A stretch of 64,000 bases of DNA, from the NCBI GenBank assembly GCA_034189035.1, contig JAXHVA010000007.1:1-64000 (forward strand), written 5' to 3'. Shown here piece after piece: positions 34,001 through 42,997 of the stretch (within the stretch, counting starts at the first letter, position 1; the number at the start of each line of letters is the position of its first letter). This DNA is from JAUXFK01 sp034189035. GTDB taxonomy: Bacteria > Desulfobacterota > UBA8473. Both the position numbers and the translations under genes were made by a program. The notes under the pieces are model-generated. The model searched no databases. It was given only the letters and a program-made list of their open reading frames with translations, and was not told the origin of the DNA.

Positions 34001-35043
34001 TAAATTTTGTTTCCTTTGGATATGGAAAAGGTGTTTGGGGCAAATCGCTTAAATCCGTTTATAAAAAGAATCTTGAGGATGTAAAAGTTGCAATGCATTC
34101 AAGATCAAGCAACCTTTTTGGAGTTCTTGATGTTGATGGCGTCTATGGATCTTTGGGCGCTTTTTCCCTGGCCGTAAAGAAGGTGGGCGGAGAATATCCC
34201 GATGTTGTTCTTTCCATTCAGGGCGATCCTGATGCCGCTCATATTGAGGATATTGAAAGGACTATCGGAGAGGAGCTGCGCGCCCGCTATTTGAATCCTA
34301 AATGGATTGAGGGGATGAAAAAAGAGAAGTATGCCGGGGCATGGCAGATGAATAAATTTGTGGAATACATGTGGGGACATCAGGTAACCATTCCCTTTGC
34401 TATTGATGAAACCAAATGGGAACAGGTCTATGAAGTTTATGTGGAAGATAAATATGGAATGGAACTAAAGAAATTTTTCAATAAAGAAAACCCCTGGGCT
34501 TACCAGTCGATAACAGCCCGGATGTTGGAAGCTGTGCGAAAAGAATATTGGCAGCCTGATGAAAAGATCACACGTAAGCTGTCAGTCGAGTACGCCTTGA
34601 ATGTGGTTGAAAGGGGTGTGGCATGCTGTGATCATACCTGTAATAACCCGGCATTAAACCAGATGGTAGTCAATATCATTTCACTTCCAGGTGTAATGTC
34701 ACCTGAAATGGTAAAAAAATTCAAATTAGCCATTGAACAGTCTGTGGGTAAAGCCCTGATACAGCAGATTTCAGACAGAAAAAATTTGCAAAACAGGCTT
34801 AAAGAGGGATTTAAAGAAAGATCATCGGAAAATTCTGATGAACTCTCTAAAACATCTTCGAGACAAAAAGCATATCCAACGCCCGGAGATAAAATAGACT
34901 TCATTGAGGGGTATAAGATGGAGGAAGTGAAGTCACAAGATGAAACAACAGATCTTTCCTCTTACGGTGTTCAGTGGTTTGCATCCATTTTTATCATCCT
35001 TATCATCGGATTGTTTGTTTTTGGGGCAAGGCGAAGGAAGTAG
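31042..35043 (+). CDS. Membrane-anchored, secreted CobN-like chelatase (HmuS-type), copy 1
   Basis: A 1333-residue CobN/magnesium-chelatase H family protein. The frame has a signal-like segment (ITLFFLSILASFHLISSPAFA, about residues 28-48) and a C-terminal transmembrane helix followed by GARRRK, so the catalytic part should face the periplasm with a short cytoplasmic tail. The metal/tetrapyrrole core shows LGTHGTHEWLPGKQ (His583, His586, Glu587), CPPEVLI and DDIGEGVQAKRRGRG. Near the end is CCDHTC (1195-1200). A juxtamembrane motif, EGYKMEEVK then DETTDLSS, is shared with copy 2. ATG 31042 has AGGGAG 8 nt upstream, but ATG 31111 would give a cleaner signal peptide. No CobS/CobT ATPase is nearby, so it is not the aerobic cobaltochelatase. 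It resembles Bacteroidetes HmuS, which removes iron from heme; here a corrinoid or cobalt substrate is suggested by context. Confidence 0.85.
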   Translation: MCCKSKHVNQISEVRSREPENRVMWMRITLFFLSILASFHLISSPAFAQKKGNITLLIHPHATYKVSQAISDLNKLPEVADKYNIYFYTTDDLKNGKIEQKNVAQSRFIIVDDMGRELQDYALKNVDYKKIKLYGLCSVPKEPEKIISDPKVKQYYSSPTSKNIKNLLLFLLSRDCGLDVDYAEPQIIPEMGIFHPRSSKIFADFEDYLSWYKEKGFFRKDGFWVGIPDHGVFAFPGETGEIITSLVHSLEKNSINVLPVYSFPSCLAVEKFFFDEKKRSRVDLVATFSFKFSDSNDEKVKQSFKKLGVPLLNAVKMPYRTISEWRESDQGLGLMAISYAICTPELNGLIEPSVLGGKAVLKEEQTGKKVYVYKPIKENIEFFIKRIKGWRNLQTKPNKDKKVVIMYWNHSPGKQNVGATYLNVFRSLEEILKRMHREGYTIEGKLPSEEEIKDLVLLSGRNVGFWVQGELDELIKTKRVVRLPVANYLKLYKKIDESYMEKLEAEWGKVEESKIMIKDKEVIIPYVNLGNVILVPQPTRGWCDDPMKLYHSTKLWPHHQYTAFYLWLKHEFKADAIVSLGTHGTHEWLPGKQAGLSRSCPPEVLIQDIPNLYPYIIDDIGEGVQAKRRGRGVMIDYLIPAMKKAGVYDKYIELAGIINEYNDALTRSSELAEQKFKRIETVVKKLGLDKDLLLKEVNEKAVEEIQHYLLDLGEANVPYGMHTFGVSPEGEALEEFGRLIKDRNETLDLNEIKKKLSMCYLEIDNLIAGLDGKYIPSGEGNDPLRNPEAIPTGKNFYGFDAAKVPSKDAYALGKKQAEEMVDKFLKEKGKYPDKIGLVLWSIELQRNEGTQVGTALHLIGMKPVWDKNNKVIGVEPILGKLLGRPRIDVHLQSSGLFRDNFPNLILLLDEAVRQASQLKDVENFIAKHSRKIKGYLVEKGYSEEDAENLSKIRIFSARPGSYGTKVEDLIPASGLWESDEDVADVFINFVSFGYGKGVWGKSLKSVYKKNLEDVKVAMHSRSSNLFGVLDVDGVYGSLGAFSLAVKKVGGEYPDVVLSIQGDPDAAHIEDIERTIGEELRARYLNPKWIEGMKKEKYAGAWQMNKFVEYMWGHQVTIPFAIDETKWEQVYEVYVEDKYGMELKKFFNKENPWAYQSITARMLEAVRKEYWQPDEKITRKLSVEYALNVVERGVACCDHTCNNPALNQMVVNIISLPGVMSPEMVKKFKLAIEQSVGKALIQQISDRKNLQNRLKEGFKERSSENSDELSKTSSRQKAYPTPGDKIDFIEGYKMEEVKSQDETTDLSSYGVQWFASIFIILIIGLFVFGARRRK

Positions 35044-35096
35044 AGGAGAATATATGCATAAAGAACGGGGGCGAAGCATTTTTATAGGAGATATAT

Positions 35097-35840
35097 ATGG
35101 AACTTAAAAGTCTAATTATCGGTTTAATCTTTACCATTGGTGTATTTGCATTCAAGAACGGTGTGGGCCTGTACTATTTCCTTTCACGGGAAACAAGATT
35201 AAAGTTCAGACTGCTATTTTTCCTTATTTACAGTGCTATTTATCTCTTTATTTTTATGATTTCATCTTTAATTTTACAAAAAATAGATATAATAAACTAT
35301 TTTGAATCTATTCAGACTTTTTTTAAGTCAGGTATGTTCATACATATGATTATGGCTTCTTTGCTTCTTATTTGGGGAGTTATTCTTGTCAAAAGACAAA
35401 AAATCAAAAAACATATAACACATGCATGGCTTTTAATGGTCATCCCATGCCCTGTTTGCATTACAGTCATTTTTTTTAGTGCAAGTTTTCTTATCGCCTT
35501 CTTTCCTGATTCCGTCAAGTTGGCCGTTTTATCCACTTATGCTGGATTTATTATCATTAACATTGTTGCCATGCTCATAATGAGTTTATGGAAAGCCCTA
35601 TCTGACTCAACACCTGAGGCGATTCTTGGCTCCCTCATGCTGACGATTTCAATCTATTTCTTTCTTTCCGTCATTATTATGCCGCAATTTTCAGATCTGG
35701 ATAAAATATACCGGTTAGCAACATACAAAAGTGAACACAACCCTATTACTGCTCATCAATTTACTCTATACCTAATAGTTATTATCGGCTCAATTTTATC
35801 TGGTTTCTTTTCAATGAAACGAAAAATAAGGAGGAACTAA
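35097..35840 (+). CDS. DUF2162 membrane protein with an intramembrane CPVC motif
   Basis: The 247-residue integral membrane protein has about six helices and matches my memory of DUF2162 (predicted transporter). A Cys pair sits at the start of a helix (VIPCPVCITVIFFSASFL), a possible metal-binding or redox site inside the membrane. AGGAGA lies 8 nt before the ATG, and TTG of the ExbB-like gene follows 1 bp after the stop. In Bacteroidetes hmu loci and some methanogen loci, proteins of this type occur beside a CobN-like chelatase, an ExbB-like channel and a DUF2149 protein. It may form a permease or a docking platform for the chelatase. Confidence 0.75.
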   Translation: MELKSLIIGLIFTIGVFAFKNGVGLYYFLSRETRLKFRLLFFLIYSAIYLFIFMISSLILQKIDIINYFESIQTFFKSGMFIHMIMASLLLIWGVILVKRQKIKKHITHAWLLMVIPCPVCITVIFFSASFLIAFFPDSVKLAVLSTYAGFIIINIVAMLIMSLWKALSDSTPEAILGSLMLTISIYFFLSVIIMPQFSDLDKIYRLATYKSEHNPITAHQFTLYLIVIIGSILSGFFSMKRKIRRN

Positions 35841-35841
35841 A

Positions 35842-36447
35842 TTGGACATCGGTGCACTTTTAAAGACATTTATTTACATTATCGCTTCTTCTCTTTTATA
35901 TCCTGTTTTATTTCTCCTTGTCATGCTGACATTATTTATACTGATTTATTCCGGCAGTTTTTTTGCCGAGTGGTTTGAAAGGGTCAGATTAAAAGATTAT
36001 GCCTCTGAAGATCTTCCGGATATTATAAAAGAAGGAAGATACATAAGTGTTTTGTCTCACAGGGTCAATAAGTATATTAATAATCTTAAAGCATTTATTG
36101 AGAGGAGTAATCAAACATCCGAGATTGAGATTGAAAACTATATACAGGATAATATATTAAAGATATGGAAATCTATTGATTGGTTGAGTATGCTTGTCAG
36201 GATTGCCCCAGCCCTTGGTCTCATCGGAACACTCATCCCTATGGGAACTGGTCTGGCAGCCCTTGGACAGGGAGATATGACCAAGCTTTCTTCAGATCTG
36301 GTAATAGCATTTACGACAACGGTAGTTGGCCTTACCCTGGGGATAATCTCATCTTTCTTCTATACAGTGAAACGAAGATGGGCGGAAGAAGATATAAAAA
36401 ATATAGAACTGGCTACAGAGATTTTAGCCGGGGATTCGGTTAAATAG
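35842..36447 (+). CDS. MotA/TolQ/ExbB-family proton channel
   Basis: A 201-residue ExbB/TolQ/MotA family protein with three membrane helices. The diagnostic segment is LVRIAPALGLIGTLIPMGTGLAALGQGDMTKLSSDLVIAFTTTVVGLTLG, seen here as consecutive blocks. Such proteins form a pentameric stator that uses the proton gradient to move a partner with an aspartate-bearing helix; the DUF2149 protein at 36496 fits that role. The TTG start is supported by AGGAGG 7 nt upstream. It probably energises the CobN-like chelatase or an outer-membrane receptor. Confidence 0.85.
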   Translation: MDIGALLKTFIYIIASSLLYPVLFLLVMLTLFILIYSGSFFAEWFERVRLKDYASEDLPDIIKEGRYISVLSHRVNKYINNLKAFIERSNQTSEIEIENYIQDNILKIWKSIDWLSMLVRIAPALGLIGTLIPMGTGLAALGQGDMTKLSSDLVIAFTTTVVGLTLGIISSFFYTVKRRWAEEDIKNIELATEILAGDSVK

Positions 36448-36495
36448 CTGTTGAATGGTTAAGTAGTTGAGCTGCTGGGATAAGGAACCTCTCTT

Positions 36496-36852
36496 ATGAA
36501 ATATTTTAAAAGAAGAAGGAGCTCTATTCGTAATAAAGAGTTCGGAAACCAAGCTTTCAGCGATAATGATCCTATGACAGGGGTGGCCAACCTCTTCGAC
36601 ATCGGACTTGTCTTTATCGTGGGCCTGATCATTACTCTTTTTTTCGCATATCACCTTCAAGATCTTTTTTCTGAGAAATCAGAATTCACCATTATGAAGA
36701 AGGATGAAAGCGGGCAGATGGAGGTCATCACAAAGAAAGGCAAAGAGATAAAGTCTATCAAAGTAACGAAAGAGAAGGCTCAAGGCAAAGGAGAAAGGTT
36801 GGGGATCGCATACCGTTTAGAAGATGGAACAATGGTCTATGTGCCGGAGTAG
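36496..36852 (+). CDS. DUF2149 single-pass membrane protein (ExbD-like partner)
   Basis: A 118-residue protein with a cytoplasmic basic N-terminus, a conserved block DNDPMTGVANLFDIGLVF that runs into one membrane helix, and a small periplasmic domain (EFTIMKKDESGQMEVITKKG). The aspartate at the start of the helix (NLFDIGLVFIVGL) parallels the proton-carrying Asp of ExbD/TolR. Always-adjacent ExbB-like and CobN-like genes in related loci support a stator/rotor pair. It would transmit proton-driven movement to the periplasmic chelatase. Confidence 0.8.
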   Translation: MKYFKRRRSSIRNKEFGNQAFSDNDPMTGVANLFDIGLVFIVGLIITLFFAYHLQDLFSEKSEFTIMKKDESGQMEVITKKGKEIKSIKVTKEKAQGKGERLGIAYRLEDGTMVYVPE

Positions 36853-37036
36853 AGCAACTCTTTTCGCAATTGACTATAGGACCACTACAAAAGAGGGTCT
36901 TGCAGTAAGTAAAGAATCTAAAATAGGTAATTCTTAGTCCGATATCTTGATAGGATGTGACTCGATGTATGTTGATCTGAGGGGAACGGCTACAGATGAA
37001 AAAAAATATACTATTATGTAAAGAAAGGTAAAAGAT

Positions 37037-39064
37037 ATGAAACTCTATAAAAGAACCAATTGTATGGCATTCCAAATATTGTTCATAGCCCTGTTTGTCT
37101 TAATCTACAGGATTCCGCTTGTGTTTTCTTATCCGGTAGAGTTTACCGATTCTATGGGAAACCATACTATTATCACTCAAAGTCCTATACGTGTCGTCTC
37201 CCTGGTGCCCTCTGTAACCGAGATTATATTCAAGCTTGGCGCAGAGAACACACTCACTGGAATCACCTACCACAGTAGCAAACTTTCATTCCGGGCAGAG
37301 AATAAACAGATTGTCGGTGGCTTCTTTTCTCCTTCATTGGAAAAGATAGAAGAGATAGATCATGAGATCATCTTTGTATCGAAATTACACAAGGAGGTGA
37401 TGGAAAGATTTGACGATGGAAAATGTCAACTGATCAACCTTGAAACTGAGTCCATAGCCGACAGTTACAAGAATATCCTTTTGTTGGGAAGGATATTTGA
37501 TAAAAAAGACAATGCACATCGGATTGTTGCTACTATAAAAGGTGAAATTGAGGTTGTCTTAAAAAAGGTATCAAAAATCCCTCTTTCAAATCGGAAACGT
37601 GTTGTGCGGGTTATGGGGTATAATCCGATATTGGTTCCTGGGGACGATTCATTCCAGAATGAGATGATCAGGATTGCAGGCGGTATTCCACCGGTGCTTA
37701 ACAAGAAAGGTAATATAGTACACATTACAAAAGAGGAATGGATGCGCTTCAATCCACAGGTCATCTATTGGTGCGGTAAAAACAGTACAATAGAAAAAAA
37801 ATTCTCGGATCGACCTGGTGTGAGGGATGTGGACGCAGTGAGGGATAGCCAAATATTTTCTTTTCCCTGTGACCTTACCTGTAGAGCAGCAACAAATACC
37901 GGTTATTTTATCTCATGGCTCTCATCAAGAATATACAGTGATGAGTTCATAAAAGAAGGGGCGCTGGTTTTGGAAGAAAAGACTGCCGGTTCACGAAGGA
38001 TCAAAATTGACCTCGATTACATAAAGGATGCCCGTATCTTATACAGCACTATCTATGATTTTTTAAACAAGACCCTGATCGTCGATTTTAAGATGCCCTT
38101 ATCCATAGTTTCAACGCTTGAGGGAGGGCGTAAAGCTATAGAATCGGTTGGTAACCACTACAGCTCTCCTCCCTGCTGGGCGATCGGACATAAACTCGGT
38201 TTAGAAGAGATAAGATCAAAGGTCTATAAAGTTATAGGTAGATCAAAAGACAAGGCCAGCTTTCTTTTTACCGGTGCTGATATGGATAATCTGACCATCA
38301 AAAAAGAATCGTTTAAGGAGATGGGGGTCTATGCTTTGGTAACGGCCGGCGTTGAATCAAATGCTGTCAGGATGTCAAGAGACGAGGGGAGGTTCTATGA
38401 ACCGGGCACCATCAATATCATCATTTTGCCAAACATGAAGCTCACTCCACGAAGCATGACCAGGGCTATTATCTCCGCTACCGAGGCTAAAACTGCGGCC
38501 ATTATGGATATGGATATAAGGAGTACTTATACGTCTACAGTTCATCAGGCCACAGGAACCGGAACAGATAATATTATCGTAGTGCAGGGAACAGGCGTTG
38601 AAATTGACAATACCGGAGGCCATTCAAAGATGGGTGAACTGATTGCAAAAGCAGTTTATGCGGGTGTAAAAGAGGCAATTTTCAAACAAAACGGTCTCAT
38701 AACCGAACGGAATGTATTTCAACGTCTAACAGAAAGAGGAGTCGGGATTTTTGACCTAGTGTCTCAAGTGAACTGTGAGTGCAAAGAAAAGAGGAGTAGC
38801 CTTGTGAGTGGACTCGAAGATGTCCTCCTCGATTCCCGCTATGCATCCTTTCTTGAATCCGCTATGGTATTGAGTGATGACTATGAAAAAGGTCTGGTTG
38901 AAGACCTTTCCTCATATGAGCTGTGGTGTAAGATGATTGCCCAGGACATAGCAGGAAAGAGAGTTGATGAAATAATGGATCTTGTCGAGATGAATGATAT
39001 TCCGTCTGTCTTAAAAATGGCCTTCAATGCAATATTAAACGGTGTCTACCATGAAATGAGATGA
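37037..39064 (+). CDS. Secreted fusion: BtuF-like corrinoid-binding domain + CbiZ amidohydrolase (copy 2)
   Basis: A 675-residue protein with the same architecture as the gene at 29004. It has a signal peptide (AFQILFIALFVLIYRIPLVFS), a BtuF-like domain (IRVVSLVPSVTEIIFKLG, PGDDSFQNEMIRIAGGIPP), the CDLTC motif at 278-282, and a CbiZ domain (TGADMDNLTIKKESF, VTAGVESNAVRMS, GTINIIILPNMKL, ATEAKTAAIMDMDIRSTY, ATGTGTDNIIVVQG). It ends in the same type of helical tail (ASFLESAMVLSDDYEKGLVEDL). The binding domains are more diverged than the CbiZ halves, which suggests the two copies recognise different corrinoids but perform the same cut. It starts the second fusion/CobN pair, 7 bp before the chelatase gene. 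Confidence 0.88.
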   Translation: MKLYKRTNCMAFQILFIALFVLIYRIPLVFSYPVEFTDSMGNHTIITQSPIRVVSLVPSVTEIIFKLGAENTLTGITYHSSKLSFRAENKQIVGGFFSPSLEKIEEIDHEIIFVSKLHKEVMERFDDGKCQLINLETESIADSYKNILLLGRIFDKKDNAHRIVATIKGEIEVVLKKVSKIPLSNRKRVVRVMGYNPILVPGDDSFQNEMIRIAGGIPPVLNKKGNIVHITKEEWMRFNPQVIYWCGKNSTIEKKFSDRPGVRDVDAVRDSQIFSFPCDLTCRAATNTGYFISWLSSRIYSDEFIKEGALVLEEKTAGSRRIKIDLDYIKDARILYSTIYDFLNKTLIVDFKMPLSIVSTLEGGRKAIESVGNHYSSPPCWAIGHKLGLEEIRSKVYKVIGRSKDKASFLFTGADMDNLTIKKESFKEMGVYALVTAGVESNAVRMSRDEGRFYEPGTINIIILPNMKLTPRSMTRAIISATEAKTAAIMDMDIRSTYTSTVHQATGTGTDNIIVVQGTGVEIDNTGGHSKMGELIAKAVYAGVKEAIFKQNGLITERNVFQRLTERGVGIFDLVSQVNCECKEKRSSLVSGLEDVLLDSRYASFLESAMVLSDDYEKGLVEDLSSYELWCKMIAQDIAGKRVDEIMDLVEMNDIPSVLKMAFNAILNGVYHEMR

Positions 39065-39070
39065 GTCTGT

Positions 39071-42000
39071 ATGAATAGATCCTTCGTCGAAATAACAACA
39101 GTAATCTTTATGACTTTTTTGATCCTTCCCTCGATTACTATAGGCCAAAACATATCCTTTCTGACCATCGACAGTGACAGCTATCTTGTAAACAGGGCGT
39201 TTAAGGAACTTGACCTGCCTGAAGACATCAAAGTCAAGTTCTTCACTTACACAGATATAAAGAGGGAGAAATCGGCCAGGGATTTCATTGCGGCATCAAG
39301 GGTCATCATCGTTGATATCATGATGAGTGAACTCTGCGAATATTTGATAGAGAACGAAGAGATAAGGAAAAAACGTGTATATGCCCTTCGTGGTTCCCGG
39401 GATGATGAAGGTCTGAAAAAAGAGGGGTTTATATTTGATTCTGATATTGCGGAATATTTTAAAAACCTCTCTGTAAAGAATATTAAAAATTTCATCTGCA
39501 AAGTGGCGAACAGGGAGATTGCCCCCTCCATCACATATCAGGACGTTGAGAAACTCCCTGAAATCGGAATCTATCATAGAGAGGCAGAGCAACTCTTTAC
39601 AGATTATGTTGAGTACATCCGGTGGTATGCGGACAGGAAAGGATATGATGAAAAAAAGCCGTGGCTGGCAATGATGCTTTTTCCCTCCATCCTCATTGAA
39701 GGCCAATCATTTGCAATCGATTATTGTATAAAGCGGTTTGAAGATGGGGGGTTCAATGTTCTGCCTTGCTTTGGCAGGGATTATAATGTGATCACATCGA
39801 TTTTGATGGACAAGGGGAGGAAATCAAGAGTCGATCTCGTCTTGGCCTTCTCTTTGAAGTTCTATTCTGCCTTAAATGATCAGCTCCGGCATGCCTTGAT
39901 GGATCTTGATGTCCCGGTCTTCGATGCGATTAACCTTTACTCCAATACGATTGATGAATGGCGCAAGAGTCCCATCGGCATACCCACCATGGATGTAGTC
40001 TGGACAATAGCAAACCCGGAAGTATCCGGTCTGATCGAGCCTGGTCCCCTCTCGGGAAAGGTGGAGATATCCGACAGGGAATCCGGCAGGAGCCTTTTTG
40101 TTATCAGACCCGTTAAAGAAAACATCGAACTTATCATTCCCAGATTGAAGATGTGGGTTCAGCTGAAGAAAAAAGAAAATAAGAACAAAAAAGTGGCGAT
40201 TCTTTACTACAACCATAGCCAGGGAAGGCAGAATGTGGGTGCGAGTTATCTGAATGTCTTTAAGAGTCTTGAGCTTATCTTGAAACGTATGAGAAAAGAA
40301 GAGTATCATATCAAGAAGGATCATACACTGAACGAAGGTTATATAAAGGACCTTGTCTTGAAGTACGGCAGGAATATCGGAAGCTGGGCTCCCGGAGAAC
40401 TGGATAAGATGTTGAAGAATAAGTCTATTGTCCGCCTCCCGATTGAGAGATACAAGGAGTGGTTTGTCGGGCTGCCGGATGATTTCAAAAGAGGTGTCCT
40501 CAATCAATGGGGAGCAGTGGAAGACTTCGCAATAATGATCAAAGATCGTCAGTTTATCATCCCGGCGATTTTACTTGGACATGTCCTTATTATGCCTGAA
40601 CCTGCCCGTGGTTGGAGCGACGATCCCATGAAGCTGTACCATGATCCCACGCTCTATCCCCATCATCAATATATAGCAGCTTACCTGTGGTTGAAACATG
40701 TCTTTCATGCTGATGCACTGATACATTTAGGAACTCATGCCACACATGAGTGGCTGCCTGGAAAACAGACGGGGCTCTCTCCTTCCTGCCCACCTGAAGT
40801 GCTGATTACAAATATACCGAATATCTACCCTTATATCGTGGATGATGTGGGTGAAGGCGTCCAGGCGAAAAGAAGAGGAAGGGGCGTCGTTATCGATCAC
40901 CTGACTCCTGCGGTTAGAGAAGGAGGGCTTTATCATGAGTATGCCATACTCTACGATATGATCAGCAGTTACAACCGGTCTGTTTCTCTCGGGAGTATGG
41001 TAGTACAGGGAAAGCTGGGAGAAATAGAAGAACTGATCGCAAAGATCGGACTGAACAAAGATATCGATATAAAGGTTTTGAATGAAGATGCCTTGGAGAG
41101 GATAGAGCATTACTTACTCGAACTGAGAGAAAACCTCATGCCCTATGGTATGCATACTTTTGGTGTGTCACCATTGGGGGAGGCATTCAAAGAAACTTAT
41201 GAGGTTATCATAAAGAGAAACTCCGATGCCAGAGAAGATGAAGTAAAAAAGGGCCTTTTGAGTTCGGGGCCAAGAGAGATCGATCATCTCATTAAGGCCT
41301 TGAATGGGGGCTATATCCCCTCCGGCGAAGGGAATGACCCCATAAGAAATATAGGCGCCATACCCACAGGGAAGAATTTTTTCGGCTTTGACTCCAACAA
41401 GATTCCAACCAAAGCTGCCTGGGACCTCGGTAAAGAGGCAGCCATACAGATTATCAAAAAAGGTCTGGAAGATAAAGGAAGCTGCCCTGAAAAGGTAGCG
41501 GTTGTGCTATGGGCAACTGAGACGATTAGAAATGAGGGAATTAACGAGAGCACTATCCTTCATCTTATGGGTTTGAGACCGAAATGGGATGAGGTCGGCC
41601 GGGTTATAGGCACAAAGGTAATACCCGGGGGAAAGCTTGGCCGCCCACGTATCGATGTCTTTATCAACCCTTCTGGCCTCTACCGGGATCTCTTTCCCAA
41701 TATGCTTTTCTTTCTCGATAAGGCGGTTCAAAAGGCGGGTGCACAAAGAGATATAGAAAACCTGATCAGCAGACATAATGCGAGGATTAAGACCCGATTG
41801 ATAAATTCCGGAATGGATGAAAAAAAGGCAGAGATTTTTTCTAAGATCAGGATATTTACTGAAAGACCAGGATCCTATGGAACAGGGGTCAGCGAAATGA
41901 CTGGAAATTCCGGTATCTGGGAATCCAATGAAGAGATTGTAAAGGTTTATGAGAACAGGATCGGCTATGCATTCGGCCTTGGCAAATGGGGAGAGGAGGC

Positions 42001-42997
42001 AAAGGATTTATTAAGAGAAAACCTGAAAGGTGTGGATGTGGCCATGCATTCCATATCCTCGAATATTTACGGTACCATGGACAATGACGATGTTTTTCAG
42101 TATTTGGGGGGACTTTCTCTGGCCGTAAAGAAGGAAAGAGGAGAAAGACCGGATACCCTTATCACCATGCAGAGGATACCGGACAGGATCGAAGTAGAAG
42201 GTATAACCAAGACCATAGGCCGTGAGCTTCGAACCCGTTATCTCAACCCCAAATGGATCGAGGGGATGAAAAGGGAAGACTATGCTGGAGCGAGGGAAAT
42301 GGAGAAGTTTGTAGAATATATGTGGGGCTGGCAGGTGACCGCACCTTTTGCCATAAACAAGACCAAGTGGGAGCAGACATACGAGGTGTACGTCAAAGAC
42401 AAATACGGGCTTGAAATAAAAGAATTCTTCAACAAGGCAAATCCCTGGGCATACCAGTCCATCACAGCTCGTATGCTAGAATCCATACGAAAAGACTATT
42501 GGAAGGCCGATAAAAATATCAGTAAGAAACTGGCCGTGGAATACGCCGTGAATGTCATTGAAAAAGGTGTGGCCTGCTGCGATCATACCTGTAATAATCC
42601 GATTCTCAATCAGATGGTACTAAATATCATCTCCATACCCGGGGTCATGTCGCCTGAAATGGTAGAAAGGTTCAGACTTGCAATTGAACAGGCTATGGGG
42701 AAGGTTTTGACTGAGAAGGTCAAGGAGAGAATCGAACTTCAAAAGAGTTTGACGGATGGCTTTACCAAAATACCTGATCAAATAGAACAAGCGAAGCCCA
42801 GCAACGATCCGAACGAGAAGAAAGACATCTCAAGACGGGGAGGTGAATTGGAAATGGTTGAAGGCTATAAGATGGATGAAGTCAAGACGGAAGATGAAAC
42901 TACGGACATCTCTTCCTCTGGGCTACAATGGTTTGCATCCCTATTTGTTATTATGATCATTGGCTTGGCTGTTTTGGGGGCATTCAGATACAGATGA
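39071..42997 (+). CDS. Membrane-anchored, secreted CobN-like chelatase (HmuS-type), copy 2
   Basis: A 1308-residue paralogue of the protein at 31042. It has an N-terminal signal peptide (TTVIFMTFLILPSITIGQ), a core with LGTHATHEWLPGKQ (His556, His559, Glu560), DDVGEGVQAKRRGRG, CCDHTC (1169-1174), the juxtamembrane motif EGYKMDEVK then DETTDISS, and a single C-terminal helix. The N-terminal third is much less conserved than the catalytic and C-terminal parts. The signal peptide resembles that of the periplasmic CbiK at 20758 (both contain PSITIG). Its stop overlaps the cytoplasmic cbiK start (ATGA). It probably shares the ExbB/DUF2149/DUF2162 trio with copy 1. Metal removal from, or insertion into, a periplasmic tetrapyrrole is inferred. 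Confidence 0.85.
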   Translation: MNRSFVEITTVIFMTFLILPSITIGQNISFLTIDSDSYLVNRAFKELDLPEDIKVKFFTYTDIKREKSARDFIAASRVIIVDIMMSELCEYLIENEEIRKKRVYALRGSRDDEGLKKEGFIFDSDIAEYFKNLSVKNIKNFICKVANREIAPSITYQDVEKLPEIGIYHREAEQLFTDYVEYIRWYADRKGYDEKKPWLAMMLFPSILIEGQSFAIDYCIKRFEDGGFNVLPCFGRDYNVITSILMDKGRKSRVDLVLAFSLKFYSALNDQLRHALMDLDVPVFDAINLYSNTIDEWRKSPIGIPTMDVVWTIANPEVSGLIEPGPLSGKVEISDRESGRSLFVIRPVKENIELIIPRLKMWVQLKKKENKNKKVAILYYNHSQGRQNVGASYLNVFKSLELILKRMRKEEYHIKKDHTLNEGYIKDLVLKYGRNIGSWAPGELDKMLKNKSIVRLPIERYKEWFVGLPDDFKRGVLNQWGAVEDFAIMIKDRQFIIPAILLGHVLIMPEPARGWSDDPMKLYHDPTLYPHHQYIAAYLWLKHVFHADALIHLGTHATHEWLPGKQTGLSPSCPPEVLITNIPNIYPYIVDDVGEGVQAKRRGRGVVIDHLTPAVREGGLYHEYAILYDMISSYNRSVSLGSMVVQGKLGEIEELIAKIGLNKDIDIKVLNEDALERIEHYLLELRENLMPYGMHTFGVSPLGEAFKETYEVIIKRNSDAREDEVKKGLLSSGPREIDHLIKALNGGYIPSGEGNDPIRNIGAIPTGKNFFGFDSNKIPTKAAWDLGKEAAIQIIKKGLEDKGSCPEKVAVVLWATETIRNEGINESTILHLMGLRPKWDEVGRVIGTKVIPGGKLGRPRIDVFINPSGLYRDLFPNMLFFLDKAVQKAGAQRDIENLISRHNARIKTRLINSGMDEKKAEIFSKIRIFTERPGSYGTGVSEMTGNSGIWESNEEIVKVYENRIGYAFGLGKWGEEAKDLLRENLKGVDVAMHSISSNIYGTMDNDDVFQYLGGLSLAVKKERGERPDTLITMQRIPDRIEVEGITKTIGRELRTRYLNPKWIEGMKREDYAGAREMEKFVEYMWGWQVTAPFAINKTKWEQTYEVYVKDKYGLEIKEFFNKANPWAYQSITARMLESIRKDYWKADKNISKKLAVEYAVNVIEKGVACCDHTCNNPILNQMVLNIISIPGVMSPEMVERFRLAIEQAMGKVLTEKVKERIELQKSLTDGFTKIPDQIEQAKPSNDPNEKKDISRRGGELEMVEGYKMDEVKTEDETTDISSSGLQWFASLFVIMIIGLAVLGAFRYR

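Noticed and set aside
31042..35043. CobN subunit of the aerobic cobaltochelatase
   Set aside because: No CobS or CobT ATPase genes are present, the corrin pathway here is the early-cobalt type with CbiK, and the protein has a signal peptide and a membrane anchor.
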